A DNA stretch of 6,775 nucleotides from Streptomyces lilacinus (GTDB lineage Bacteria > Actinomycetota > Actinomycetes > Streptomycetales > Streptomycetaceae). Positions 1 through 5,954 of the stretch are shown here, one piece after another; position 1 is the first letter of the stretch, and every line of letters begins with the position of its first letter. The notes below the pieces were generated by a model. The model was not told where the DNA came from, ran no database searches, and saw only the letters and a list, made by a program, of their open reading frames with translations. The stretch covers positions 38,055-44,829 of the forward strand of contig KL569401.1 in the NCBI GenBank assembly GCA_000715685.1. The letters run 5' to 3'. Position numbers and translations under genes: made by a program.

Positions 1-17
1 ATGTGTATAAGAGACAG
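1..17 (+). other. Residual Tn5/Nextera mosaic-end adapter
   Basis: The first 17 bases equal the last 17 of the 19-bp Tn5 mosaic end used in tagmentation libraries (ATGTGTATAAGAGACAG). This is untrimmed library sequence, not genome. Genomic sequence starts at 18. Any start codon placed inside these bases is false, so the protein downstream must be treated as truncated at its 5' end. Confidence 0.95.
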
Positions 18-464
18 CCCGTGGCACCCGACGCGCGCGCCGCCCGCTATCCCGTCGACTGCGGACCCACGAGCCCGGAGGTCGTCCGGCAGGTCCCCGC
101 CGACCTCGACGGCGACGGCCGGCCCGAGACGGCCGCGGTCGTGCGCTGCGCCTCCGGGGCGGGCACCCGGCCCAGCGGCGTCTACGTCCTCGCGGCCCCG
201 CGGGTCCCGGGTGGGGCACCCCGCGTCGTGGCCACCCTCGTCGACCCCGCGCAGCGGATGAGCGTCACCGGCCTGGAGGCGGCCGCGGGCACCGTTTCGG
301 CCACTCTGCTCGGCTACTCCGCGGCGAACGTGCCGCGGTGCTGCCCGGATCTGCGCCGGGCGGTCAAGTGGCACTGGAAGGACGGGAAGTTCGTCCTGAC
401 CGCCCTTCCGGTGCCGGACCGCGTCCGACCTGTCACGGTCCGTTACTCGGCGTCGGGCCCGTAA
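18..464 (+). CDS. C-terminal part of an unrecognised protein with a DxDGDG motif (5' truncated)
   Basis: This is an open frame of 148 codons plus TAA, entering from the adapter junction, so the N-terminus and true length are unknown. I do not recognise a named family. Near the beginning it contains ADLDGDGRPE, an Asp/Gly-rich loop of the kind found in calcium-binding FG-GAP/VCBS-type repeats. This is followed by beta-strand-like segments (TAAVVRC, GVYVLA), then a CC pair in PRCCPDLRRAVKWHWKDGKFVLT. The Cys content and the DGDG loop would suit a secreted or lipid-anchored actinobacterial protein, but any signal peptide would lie in the missing part, so location is inference. The 3' end overlaps the 3' end of the convergent ferredoxin by 22 nt, and there is no room for a separate terminator between them. 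Codon bias matches the neighbours, which supports real coding sequence. Confidence 0.65.
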   Translation, partial: PVAPDARAARYPVDCGPTSPEVVRQVPADLDGDGRPETAAVVRCASGAGTRPSGVYVLAAPRVPGGAPRVVATLVDPAQRMSVTGLEAAAGTVSATLLGYSAANVPRCCPDLRRAVKWHWKDGKFVLTALPVPDRVRPVTVRYSASGP

Positions 465-739
465 ACCTCGACCTTGTCCGACACCCGGCGGACGTGGATG
501 CAGTCGCCCGGGCACTCCTTCGCCGAGTCCCGGACGTCGTTGAGCAGCGTCAGCGGGACCGGTGTGGTGGCACCCTTGTCCTGGAGCAGTTCGTCGTCGG
601 CGCTCTTCACATAGGCCAGCCCGTCGATGTCCAGCTCGAAGACCTCGGGGGCGTACTGCGCGCAGATGCCGTCGCCGGTGCAGAGGTCCTGGTCGATCCA
701 GACCTCGAGCTCGTCGAGTCCGTCGTCCCGCACAGTCAT
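443..739 (-). CDS. Small single-cluster ferredoxin, likely [4Fe-4S] or [3Fe-4S]
   Basis: A 98-residue acidic protein expected to be a soluble cytoplasmic electron carrier; its redox partner is unknown. Cluster ligands appear as Cys20-x2-Asp23-x2-Cys26 (LCTGDGIC) followed by Cys76-Pro77 (KECPGDC), with an extra Cys80. Asp sits where the second Cys of a classical 4Fe-4S site would be. In Pyrococcus furiosus ferredoxin an Asp at this place ligates a 4Fe-4S cluster, while replacement of this Cys in other actinobacterial ferredoxins gives 3Fe-4S, so the cluster type is open. The strand-rich part EVWIDQDL and the APEVFELDIDGLAYV segment are typical of this family. I chose the ATG at 739, which gives MTVRDDG and has a purine-rich GGAAACGGCAGGCGAG upstream; an in-frame ATG at 760 would add seven residues but has no visible ribosome site. 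The gene diverges from arc across about 240 nt and converges on the preceding partial gene. Confidence 0.9.
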   Translation of the reverse strand: MTVRDDGLDELEVWIDQDLCTGDGICAQYAPEVFELDIDGLAYVKSADDELLQDKGATTPVPLTLLNDVRDSAKECPGDCIHVRRVSDKVEVYGPDAE

Positions 740-849
740 CTCGCCTGCCGTTTCCTGCATACGTGAACCAATTGGAGCCAGCCCTGACGGGTGTTGACCG
801 AGTCGACGATACAACCGCCCGCTTTCCGATGTTGATGGGTGGGTATTCC

Positions 850-861
850 CCTCACGTGAGG
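850..861. promoter_or_regulatory. Perfect 12-bp palindrome in the ferredoxin/arc divergent promoter region
   Basis: CCTCACGTGAGG is identical to its reverse complement and lies roughly midway between the divergent starts of the ferredoxin (739) and arc (982). A dyad of this kind in a shared promoter region is a plausible operator for a dimeric regulator, but no regulator is identifiable from the sequence. The symmetry does not extend past 12 bp. Confidence 0.35.
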
Positions 862-937
862 ACGTGCGCAAGGGTGAAGATCGGACACACTCCGACTGGG
901 TTTGTGATCTAGGGGTTTCAACCTGCACCGGCCCAGG

Positions 938-943
938 TAGGGT
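938..943 (+). promoter_or_regulatory. Possible -10 element for arc
   Basis: TAGGGT resembles the -10 hexamer of Streptomyces vegetative promoters and lies about 25 nt upstream of the arc ribosome site. It would give a short leader of about 30 nt. No convincing -35 is present at 16-18 nt; the best candidate is a weak TTTCAA at 916-921. This is a weak call based on position and the hexamer only. Confidence 0.25.
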
Positions 944-967
944 CAGGAAGCGTCCAGCTCCCCTTGG

Positions 968-976
968 AGGAGGTGA
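968..976 (+). promoter_or_regulatory. Very strong ribosome binding site of arc
   Basis: AGGAGGTGA is fully complementary over nine bases to the 3' end of 16S rRNA and ends 5 nt before the GTG at 982. It fixes the arc start at 982 and rules out the in-frame TTG at 964, which lies upstream of the site. Confidence 0.85.
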
Positions 977-981
977 GGACC

Positions 982-2730
982 GTGGCAGCCCACGACGACG
1001 ACATGAACCGCGGCATCCGGCCGGGACGAGGGTCTGACGACCCCGCGGGCCAGGTTGCCTATCTCGAGCAGGAGATCGCCGTCCTGCGACGCAAGCTCGC
1101 CGACTCTCCGCGGCACACGAGGATTCTCGAGGAGCGGATCGTCGAGCTCCAGACGAACCTGGCCGGCGTCTCCGCTCAGAACGAACGGCTCGCGAACACG
1201 CTCCGTGAGGCGCGGGACCAGATCGTGGCCCTCAAGGAAGAGGTCGACCGGCTCGCGCAGCCCCCGGCCGGCTTCGGAGTCTTCCTGGCGGCGAACGAGG
1301 ACGGCACCGCCGACATCTTCACCGGAGGCCGCAAGCTCCGGGTGAACGTCAGCCCCGGCGTCGACGTCGAGGACCTCCGGCCCGGCCAGGAGGTCATGCT
1401 CAACGAGGCGCTCAACGTGGTCGAGGCCATGGCGTTCGAGCGGCACGGGGACATCGTCACCCTCAAGGAGATCCTCGAGGACGGCGAACGGGCCCTGGTC
1501 ATCGGGCACACCGACGACTGTCTCTTATACACATGTCAGAAATGTGTATAAGAGACAGGCCTGCTGCTGGAATCCCGCTCCGGCTACGTCTACGAGGTCA
1601 TCCCGAAGAGCGAGGTCGAGGAGCTCGTCCTCGAAGAGGTCCCGGACATCGACTACACGAAGATCGGCGGTCTGGGAAACCAGATCGAGCTGATCCGCGA
1701 CGCGGTCGAGCTCCCCTACCTCTACCCCGACCTCTTCAAGGAGCACGAACTGCGGCCGCCCAAGGGCGTGCTGCTCTACGGGCCGCCCGGCTGCGGCAAG
1801 ACGCTCATCGCCAAGGCCGTGGCCAACTCCCTTGCCAAGAAGGTCGCCGAGGTCACCGGCAAGCCCGCGGGGAAGAGCTTCTTCCTCAACATCAAGGGCC
1901 CCGAGCTGCTCAACAAGTACGTCGGCGAGACCGAGCGGCACATCCGGCTGATCTTCCAGCGCGCCCGGGAGAAGGCCAGCGAGGGCACGCCGGTCATCGT
2001 CTTCTTCGACGAGATGGACTCCCTCTTCCGCACCCGCGGCTCCGGGGTCAGTTCGGACGTGGAGAACACCATCGTCCCCCAGCTGCTCTCCGAGATCGAC
2101 GGCGTGGAGGGCCTGGAGAACGTCATCGTCATCGGCGCCTCCAACCGCGAGGACATGATCGACCCCGCGATCCTGCGCCCCGGCCGCCTCGATGTGAAGA
2201 TCAAGATCGAGCGTCCGGACGCCGAGGCCGCCAAGGACATCTTCTCGAAGTACCTGACCGAGACCCTGCCGCTGCACGCGGACGACCTCGCCGAGCACGG
2301 CGGGTCGGCCAAGGCCACCGTCGACGGCATGATCCAGTCGGTCGTCGAGCAGATGTACGCCGAGTCCGAGGAGAACCGCTTCCTGGAGGTCACCTACGCC
2401 AACGGTGACAAGGAAGTCCTCTACTTCAAGGACTTCAATTCCGGCGCCATGATCCAGAACATCGTGGACCGGGCCAAGAAAATGGCGATCAAGGCCTTCC
2501 TGGACCACAACCAGAAGGGTCTGCGCGTCTCCCACCTGCTCGCCGCCTGCGTGGACGAGTTCAAGGAGAACGAGGACCTGCCCAACACCACCAACCCGGA
2601 CGACTGGGCCCGGATCTCCGGAAAGAAGGGCGAGCGGATCGTCTTCATCCGCACCCTCGTCACCGGAAAGCAGGGCGCGGACACCGGCCGCTCCATCGAC
2701 ACCGTGGCCAATACCGGCCAGTACCTGTAA
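982..2730 (+). CDS. arc: Proteasome-associated AAA+ ATPase Arc/Mpa, split by an adapter artefact
   Basis: Arc (Mpa in mycobacteria) forms the hexameric ring that recognises pupylated proteins, unfolds them with ATP and threads them into the 20S core. The 5' part (982-1517) encodes about 178 residues: a disordered start, a coiled coil around residues 24-93 (the Pup-binding element), and the OB region starting near PAGFGVFL. The 3' part (1561-2730) encodes 389 residues with the end of the OB region, Walker A GPPGCGKT (1780-1803), Walker B VIVFFDE (1993-2013), Arg residues in LRPGRLD (2176-2187), and a terminal GQYL tail that docks on the alpha ring. Family members that I recall are about 588 residues; both parts fit this if about 20 residues of the OB region are missing. 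Between them lie 41 nt of inverted adapter carrying an in-frame TAA (1549-1551). Both parts are in the same frame, so the gene is almost certainly intact in the organism. Automated callers would report two false fragments, 982-1551 and a downstream one. Confidence 0.93.
1518..1558. other. Adapter chimera: two inverted Tn5 mosaic ends inside arc
   Basis: CTGTCTCTTATACACAT (1518-1534) and its reverse complement (1542-1558) flank a 7-nt spacer, gtcagaa. This resembles the Nextera mate-pair junction adapter, which has 4 nt between the same 17-mers, but is not identical to it. Together with the mosaic end at 1-17, it shows that 18-1517, exactly 1500 nt, is one tagmented fragment joined to a second piece starting at 1559. 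No 9-bp target duplication is present (left flank caccgacga, right flank gcctgctgc), so this is not a real Tn5 insertion. Position 1518 could also be the last genomic base. Confidence 0.96.
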
Positions 2731-2736
2731 CACCGC

Positions 2737-2823
2737 CGTCCGGCTGCGGATGTCCCTGTTGTTGTCATCCTCCCGCTCCTGGCGGGAGGGGTCCGCAGGG
2801 CCGTCCGCAGCCGGACGCGTTTT
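2737..2823 (+). terminator. Nested-hairpin terminator after arc
   Basis: Starting seven bases after the arc stop, the arms CGTCCGGCTGCGGA (2737-2750) and TCCGCAGCCGGACG (2804-2817) pair perfectly over 14 bp. They enclose an inner hairpin of 8 bp, CCTCCCGC (2769-2776) with GCGGGAGG (2782-2789). A short T run (2820-2823) follows the outer stem. A partial copy of the right arm, GTCCGCAG (2791-2798), could compete for the left arm. The structure suggests that arc is transcribed separately from dop. Confidence 0.7.
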
Positions 2824-2842
2824 GCACCACGTATTGCACCAC
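2822..2842. repeat. Direct repeat TTGCACCAC x2 upstream of dop
   Basis: Two exact copies of TTGCACCAC (2822-2830 and 2834-2842) start 12 nt apart. The second runs into a perfect 10-bp palindrome, CCACTAGTGG (2839-2848). The spacing of about one helical turn would suit a protein bound on one face of the DNA, but no regulator can be named. Confidence 0.4.
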
Positions 2843-2848
2843 TAGTGG

Positions 2849-3050
2849 GACGCGCGCGACGACGTTCTCCGCGCACCGCACGAACGGGAGCAATGACTGT
2901 AATGATCTCCCCAGCGCCGCAAAGCCGTTCTAGGCTCTTCGGTACCGCCGCGAAGCGCAGTGGGGGATCGGGGACCGTACACGGACCGGAAGCGCAGCGG
3001 TACTTGAGCGCCGACCCCAGCCGGGGGCGCCGCCGGGCAAGGAGGGCCGC
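2849..3050. other. Non-coding leader region of dop
   Basis: This completes the 320-nt gap between arc and dop after the terminator and repeats. I see no convincing gene in it. A possible -10 hexamer TAGGCT lies at 2931-2936 without a matching -35. GAAGCGCAG occurs twice (2952-2960 and 2989-2997), 37 nt apart. The strong ribosome site of dop, AAGGAGGG, is at 3039-3046. A frame open from a GTG at 2845 to 3054 has Arg-rich shadow composition and no ribosome site. Confidence 0.5.
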
Positions 3051-4562
3051 ATGACCGTACGGCGAGTAATGGGCATCGAGACGGAGTACGGGATCTCCGT
3101 CCCCGGTCACCCGAACGCCAATGCCATGCTCACCTCGTCCCAGATCGTCAACGCCTACGCGGCCGCGATGCACCGGGCACGCCGTGCCCGCTGGGACTTC
3201 GAGGAGGAGAACCCGCTGCGGGACGCCCGTGGCTTCGACCTCGCCCGTGAGGCCGCGGACTCCAGCCAGCTCACGGACGAGGACATCGGCCTGGCCAATG
3301 TCATCCTCACCAATGGCGCGCGGCTGTACGTCGACCACGCCCACCCGGAGTACAGCTCACCGGAGATCACCAACCCGCGGGACGCCGTCCTGTGGGACAA
3401 GGCCGGCGAGCGCATCATGGCCGAGGCCGCCGAGCGCGCCGCCCAGCTGCCCGGAGCCCAGCCGATCCACCTCTACAAGAACAACACCGACAACAAGGGC
3501 GCCTCCTACGGCACGCACGAGAACTACCTGATGAAGCGGGAGACCCCCTTCTCGGACATCGTGCGCCACCTGACCCCCTTCTTCGTCTCGCGCCAGGTCG
3601 TCACCGGCGCCGGCCGGGTCGGCATCGGCCAGGACGGCCACGAGCACGGCTTCCAGATCAGTCAGCGCGCCGACTACTTCGAGGTGGAGGTGGGGCTGGA
3701 GACCACGCTCAAGCGGCCCATCATCAACACCCGCGACGAACCGCACGCCGACGCCGAGAAGTACCGCCGGCTCCACGTGATCATCGGGGACGCCAACCTC
3801 TCGGAGATCTCCACCTATCTCAAGCTGGGCACCACCGCCCTGGTCCTGTCCATGATCGAGGACGGCTTCATCGCCGCCGACCTCGCCGTGGAGCAGCCCG
3901 TCCGCACCCTCCACCAGGTCAGCCACGACCCCTCGCTGCGACGACTGATCACGCTGCGCAGCGGCCGTACGCTCACCGCCGTCCAGCTCCAGACGGAGTA
4001 CTGCGAGCTGGCCCGCAAGTACGTGGAGGACCGCTTCGGGGCCGACGCCGACGAGCAGACCAAGGACGTGCTGAGCCGCTGGGAGGACGTCCTGGGCCGC
4101 CTCGAGCGGGACCCGATGAGCCTCGCGGGCGAGCTGGACTGGGTGGCCAAGCGCGAGCTGCTGGAGGGCTACCGCCGGCGCGACGGCCTGGACTGGGACG
4201 CGGCGCGGCTGCACCTGGTGGACCTGCAGTACGCCGACGTCCGCCCCGACAAGGGGCTCTACAACCGTCTCGCCGCCCGGGGCAAGATGCGCCGCCTGGT
4301 CGACGAGGCCGACGTCGCCCGCGCCCGTACGGCCCCGCCCGAGGACACCCGGGCCTACTTCCGGGGCCGCTGCCTGGAGCAGTACGCCGATGACGTGGCG
4401 GCCGCCTCCTGGGATTCCGTGATCTTCGACCTGCCGGGCCGCGACTCCCTGCAGCGGGTCCCCACCCTGGAGCCCCTGCGCGGCACCCGCAACCACGTCA
4501 AGGAGCTCCTGGACCGCTGCCGCACGGCCGAGGACCTGGTCCGGGTGCTGTCGGGCGGCTGA
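3051..4562 (+). CDS. dop: Dop, deamidase of Pup and depupylase
   Basis: A 503-residue cytoplasmic enzyme of the carboxylate-amine ligase fold related to glutamine synthetase. It uses ATP as a cofactor to deamidate the C-terminal Gln of Pup to Glu, and it cleaves the isopeptide bond between Pup and substrate lysines. The N-terminal MGIETEYGI carries the metal-binding Glu (Glu10). Asp95 in [15 protein letters not shown] is at the same number as the catalytic Asp of mycobacterial Dop. Other conserved blocks are [16 protein letters not shown] (residues 144-159) and [12 protein letters not shown] (241-252). The segment between Met40 and Leu81 corresponds to the Dop-specific loop that the ligase PafA lacks, and together with the 503-residue length this makes Dop rather than PafA the call. 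The start is ATG, 5 nt after AGGAGG (3040-3045). It is followed 161 nt later by pup, whose C-terminal Gln is the Dop substrate. Confidence 0.96.
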   Translation: MTVRRVMGIETEYGISVPGHPNANAMLTSSQIVNAYAAAMHRARRARWDFEEENPLRDARGFDLAREAADSSQLTDEDIGLANVILTNGARLYVDHAHPEYSSPEITNPRDAVLWDKAGERIMAEAAERAAQLPGAQPIHLYKNNTDNKGASYGTHENYLMKRETPFSDIVRHLTPFFVSRQVVTGAGRVGIGQDGHEHGFQISQRADYFEVEVGLETTLKRPIINTRDEPHADAEKYRRLHVIIGDANLSEISTYLKLGTTALVLSMIEDGFIAADLAVEQPVRTLHQVSHDPSLRRLITLRSGRTLTAVQLQTEYCELARKYVEDRFGADADEQTKDVLSRWEDVLGRLERDPMSLAGELDWVAKRELLEGYRRRDGLDWDAARLHLVDLQYADVRPDKGLYNRLAARGKMRRLVDEADVARARTAPPEDTRAYFRGRCLEQYADDVAAASWDSVIFDLPGRDSLQRVPTLEPLRGTRNHVKELLDRCRTAEDLVRVLSGG

Positions 4563-4637
4563 GCGGTGGCCGGCGAAGGGTCTGAGGAGCACGGGAAACG
4601 GGAATCATCAGGGTGGTTCCGGGACGTTGTAGCAAGT

Positions 4638-4660
4638 GCAGGGTCGATGTCGGGCCCTGC
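4638..4660. repeat. Inverted repeat upstream of pup
   Basis: GCAGGG (4638-4643) and CCCTGC (4655-4660) form an inverted repeat with an 11-nt spacer. CAA (4633-4635) and TTG (4661-4663) could extend it across a bulge. It sits just upstream of the candidate pup -10 hexamer, so it could be an operator; as RNA it is only a modest hairpin with no U tract. Confidence 0.35.
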
Positions 4661-4663
4661 TTG

Positions 4664-4669
4664 TAGGGT
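4664..4669 (+). promoter_or_regulatory. Possible -10 element for pup
   Basis: TAGGGT, the same hexamer seen before arc, lies 54 nt before the pup start in a 161-nt gap large enough to hold a promoter. No clear -35 is found at 16-18 nt. If used, the leader would be just under 50 nt and would contain the TGTACG repeats. Weak call. Confidence 0.3.
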
Positions 4670-4676
4670 CTGATCT

Positions 4677-4699
4677 TGTACGTCTCGTGTACGTGTACG
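4677..4699. repeat. Three TGTACG copies in the pup leader
   Basis: TGTACG occurs at 4677-4682, 4688-4693 and 4694-4699, the last two in direct tandem. They lie between the candidate -10 and the ribosome site of pup. Function unknown; they could be chance in a short region or a binding site in DNA or RNA. Confidence 0.3.
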
Positions 4700-4723
4700 T
4701 CGAAACCGAGCGGGGTGAGGGGT

Positions 4724-4942
4724 ATGGCGACCAAGGACACCGGCGGCGGACAGCAGAAGGCCACGCGTTCGACGGAGGAGGTCGAGGAGCAGGCGCAGGA
4801 CGCGCAGGTCTCCGAGGACCTCAAGGAGCGCCAGGAGAAGCTGTCGGACGACGTGGACTCCGTGCTGGACGAAATCGATGATGTGCTCGAAGAGAACGCC
4901 GAGGACTTCGTACGTTCGTTCGTACAAAAGGGCGGCCAGTAG
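4724..4942 (+). CDS. pup: Prokaryotic ubiquitin-like protein Pup (Gln-ended form)
   Basis: A 72-residue, highly acidic, largely disordered protein that is conjugated to lysines of target proteins through its C-terminal residue. The N-terminal half ([16 protein letters not shown]) is flexible and is the part that enters the ATPase pore. The middle (about residues 17-60, rich in Glu, Asp, Val and Leu) forms the helix that binds the Arc coiled coil. The C-terminus [13 protein letters not shown] is the family signature. The last residue is Gln, so it must be deamidated by Dop before ligation, which agrees with dop lying just upstream. The start is the ATG at 4724 after GGGGTGAGG (4712-4720); an in-frame TTG at 4676 would add 16 residues, including the shadow of the TGTACG repeats, and lacks a ribosome site. 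Family members that I know are about 64-72 residues. Confidence 0.97.
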   Translation: MATKDTGGGQQKATRSTEEVEEQAQDAQVSEDLKERQEKLSDDVDSVLDEIDDVLEENAEDFVRSFVQKGGQ

Positions 4943-4952
4943 AGCGGGCTCT

Positions 4953-4986
4953 CCGTCCCGTGCCCCGGGTCAGGGGCACGGGACGG
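4953..4986. terminator. Strong 14-bp hairpin between pup and prcB
   Basis: CCGTCCCGTGCCCC (4953-4966) pairs perfectly with GGGGCACGGGACGG (4973-4986) around a 6-nt loop, starting 10 nt after the pup stop. No U run follows, so it could be a partial (actinobacterial type) terminator or a 3' stabiliser of pup mRNA. A second small stem, GGCCG (4985-4989) with CGGCC (4995-4999), shares two bases with the first arm. Confidence 0.65.
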
Positions 4987-5006
4987 CCGCCTTACGGCCC
5001 CGGGGG

Positions 5007-5012
5007 TATGGT
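5007..5012 (+). promoter_or_regulatory. Possible -10 element for prcB
   Basis: TATGGT lies 36 nt before the prcB GTG and after the pup hairpin, a position that would let prcBA be transcribed on its own. No -35 hexamer is evident at 16-18 nt. Weak call. Confidence 0.2.
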
Positions 5013-5038
5013 CCGTGCAGAATTTCAAGATCTCTTCG

Positions 5039-5043
5039 AAGGA
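5039..5043 (+). promoter_or_regulatory. Ribosome binding site deciding the prcB start
   Basis: AAGGA ends 5 nt before the GTG at 5049, giving [12 protein letters not shown] as the first residues. The frame is open back to 4878, inside pup, but no start there has a comparable site, and the extension would run through the pup hairpin. Confidence 0.7.
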
Positions 5044-5048
5044 ATCGT

Positions 5049-5891
5049 GTGGAAGCCAATTTCTCTAGCACCGGGCGTCTGCCGGCTCCCTTCCTGACGC
5101 CGGGCTCGTCGTCGTTCATGGACTTTCTCGCCCAGCACCAGCCGGAGCTCCTGCCGCGCAACCGGCAGCTGCCCCCGCGGGGCGTCATCGAGGCCCCGCA
5201 CGGCACGACCATCGTCGCCGCCTCGTTCCCCGGCGGCGTGGTGCTCGCCGGTGACCGGCGGGCCACGATGGGCAACGTCATCGCGCAGCGGGACATCGAG
5301 AAGGTCTTCCCCGCCGACGAGTACTCGGCCGTGGGCATCGCCGGCACGGCCGGGCTGGCGGTGGAGATGGTCAAGCTCTTCCAGCTCGAGCTCGAGCACT
5401 TCGAGAAGGTCGAGGGCGTCTCGCTCTCGCTGGAGGGCAAGGCCAACCGACTGTCGACGATGATCCGCAGCAACCTCGGCATGGCCATGCAGGGCCTGGC
5501 CGTGGTGCCGCTCTTCGCCGGCTGGGACGTGGACCGGCAGAAGGGCCGCATCTTCTCCTACGACGTCACCGGCGGGCGCTCCGAGGAGCACGGCTTCGCG
5601 GCCACGGGCTCCGGCTCGCTGTTCGCGCGCGGTGCGCTCAAGAAGCTCTTCCGGGAGGACCTCACGGAGGGGCAGGCCACCACGCTCGTCGTCCAGGCGC
5701 TCTACGACGCCGCCGACGACGACTCGGCGACCGGCGGGCCCGACCTCGCGCGCCGCATCTATCCCATCGTCACCGTGATCACCGACGAAGGCTTCCGGAA
5801 GCTCACCGAGGCCGAGTGCTCCGAGATCGTCCGCGCCGTCCACGACCGGCGCCTCGAGGAGCCGGACGGCCCGCGCGCCGCGCTGCTCTGA
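5049..5891 (+). CDS. prcB: 20S proteasome beta subunit PrcB, precursor
   Basis: A 280-residue precursor of the proteolytic beta subunit; seven copies form each inner ring of the 20S core. Residues 1-52 are a propeptide, removed autocatalytically at HisGly|Thr53 in [16 protein letters not shown]. This frees Thr53 (Thr1 of the mature chain) as the N-terminal nucleophile. The other active-site residues are in place: Asp69 (mature 17) in [11 protein letters not shown] and Lys85 (mature 33) in QRDIEKVF. The mature subunit is about 228 residues, typical of actinobacteria. [16 protein letters not shown] and [16 protein letters not shown] are further conserved beta-type segments. The GTG start is chosen from AAGGA, 5 nt upstream. 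It follows pup across a 106-nt gap with a strong hairpin and precedes prcA by 63 nt, so prcB and prcA are likely cotranscribed. Confidence 0.97.
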   Translation: MEANFSSTGRLPAPFLTPGSSSFMDFLAQHQPELLPRNRQLPPRGVIEAPHGTTIVAASFPGGVVLAGDRRATMGNVIAQRDIEKVFPADEYSAVGIAGTAGLAVEMVKLFQLELEHFEKVEGVSLSLEGKANRLSTMIRSNLGMAMQGLAVVPLFAGWDVDRQKGRIFSYDVTGGRSEEHGFAATGSGSLFARGALKKLFREDLTEGQATTLVVQALYDAADDDSATGGPDLARRIYPIVTVITDEGFRKLTEAECSEIVRAVHDRRLEEPDGPRAALL

Positions 5892-5954
5892 GCCCCTGCC
5901 TTTGAGCCCTGAGCCCTTGATGTCTTCGTCACCCACAGAAAGGGACGGATAGCG

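Noticed and set aside
740..928. N-terminal extension of the ferredoxin
   Set aside because: The extension is Arg/Ser/Thr-rich, covers the likely promoter region and palindrome, and no ribosome site supports the upstream starts.
964..981. TTG start for arc
   Set aside because: It lies just upstream of the nine-base Shine-Dalgarno sequence that serves the GTG at 982.
1518..1558. Real Tn5-like insertion or MITE in arc
   Set aside because: The 17-mers match the engineered Tn5 mosaic end used in libraries, the same 17-mer stands at the start of the window, there is no transposase or target duplication, and coding sequence is lost at the junction.
982..2730. Arc as a natural pseudogene
   Set aside because: Both sides are in one frame with intact motifs, and the only disabling base change lies inside adapter sequence.
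1525..2733. Long open frame on the - strand opposite arc
   Set aside because: It mirrors the GC-biased codons of arc, reads through adapter and has a repetitive Leu/Val/Asp/Gly shadow composition.
2845..3054. Small gene before dop, overlapping its start by 4 nt
   Set aside because: The ATGA overlap is tempting, but it has a GTG start without a ribosome site, Arg/Ser/Ala-rich shadow composition and no recognisable domain.
3357..4592. Long open frame on the - strand opposite dop
   Set aside because: Shadow of dop; low-complexity Val/Gly/Leu/Ala composition and no ribosome site.
4878..5048. N-terminal extension of prcB overlapping pup
   Set aside because: It would translate the pup-prcB hairpin out of frame with pup; the GTG at 5049 has a good ribosome site and gives the usual propeptide length.
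5025..5936. Open frame on the - strand opposite prcB
   Set aside because: Shadow of prcB with the same composition artefact.
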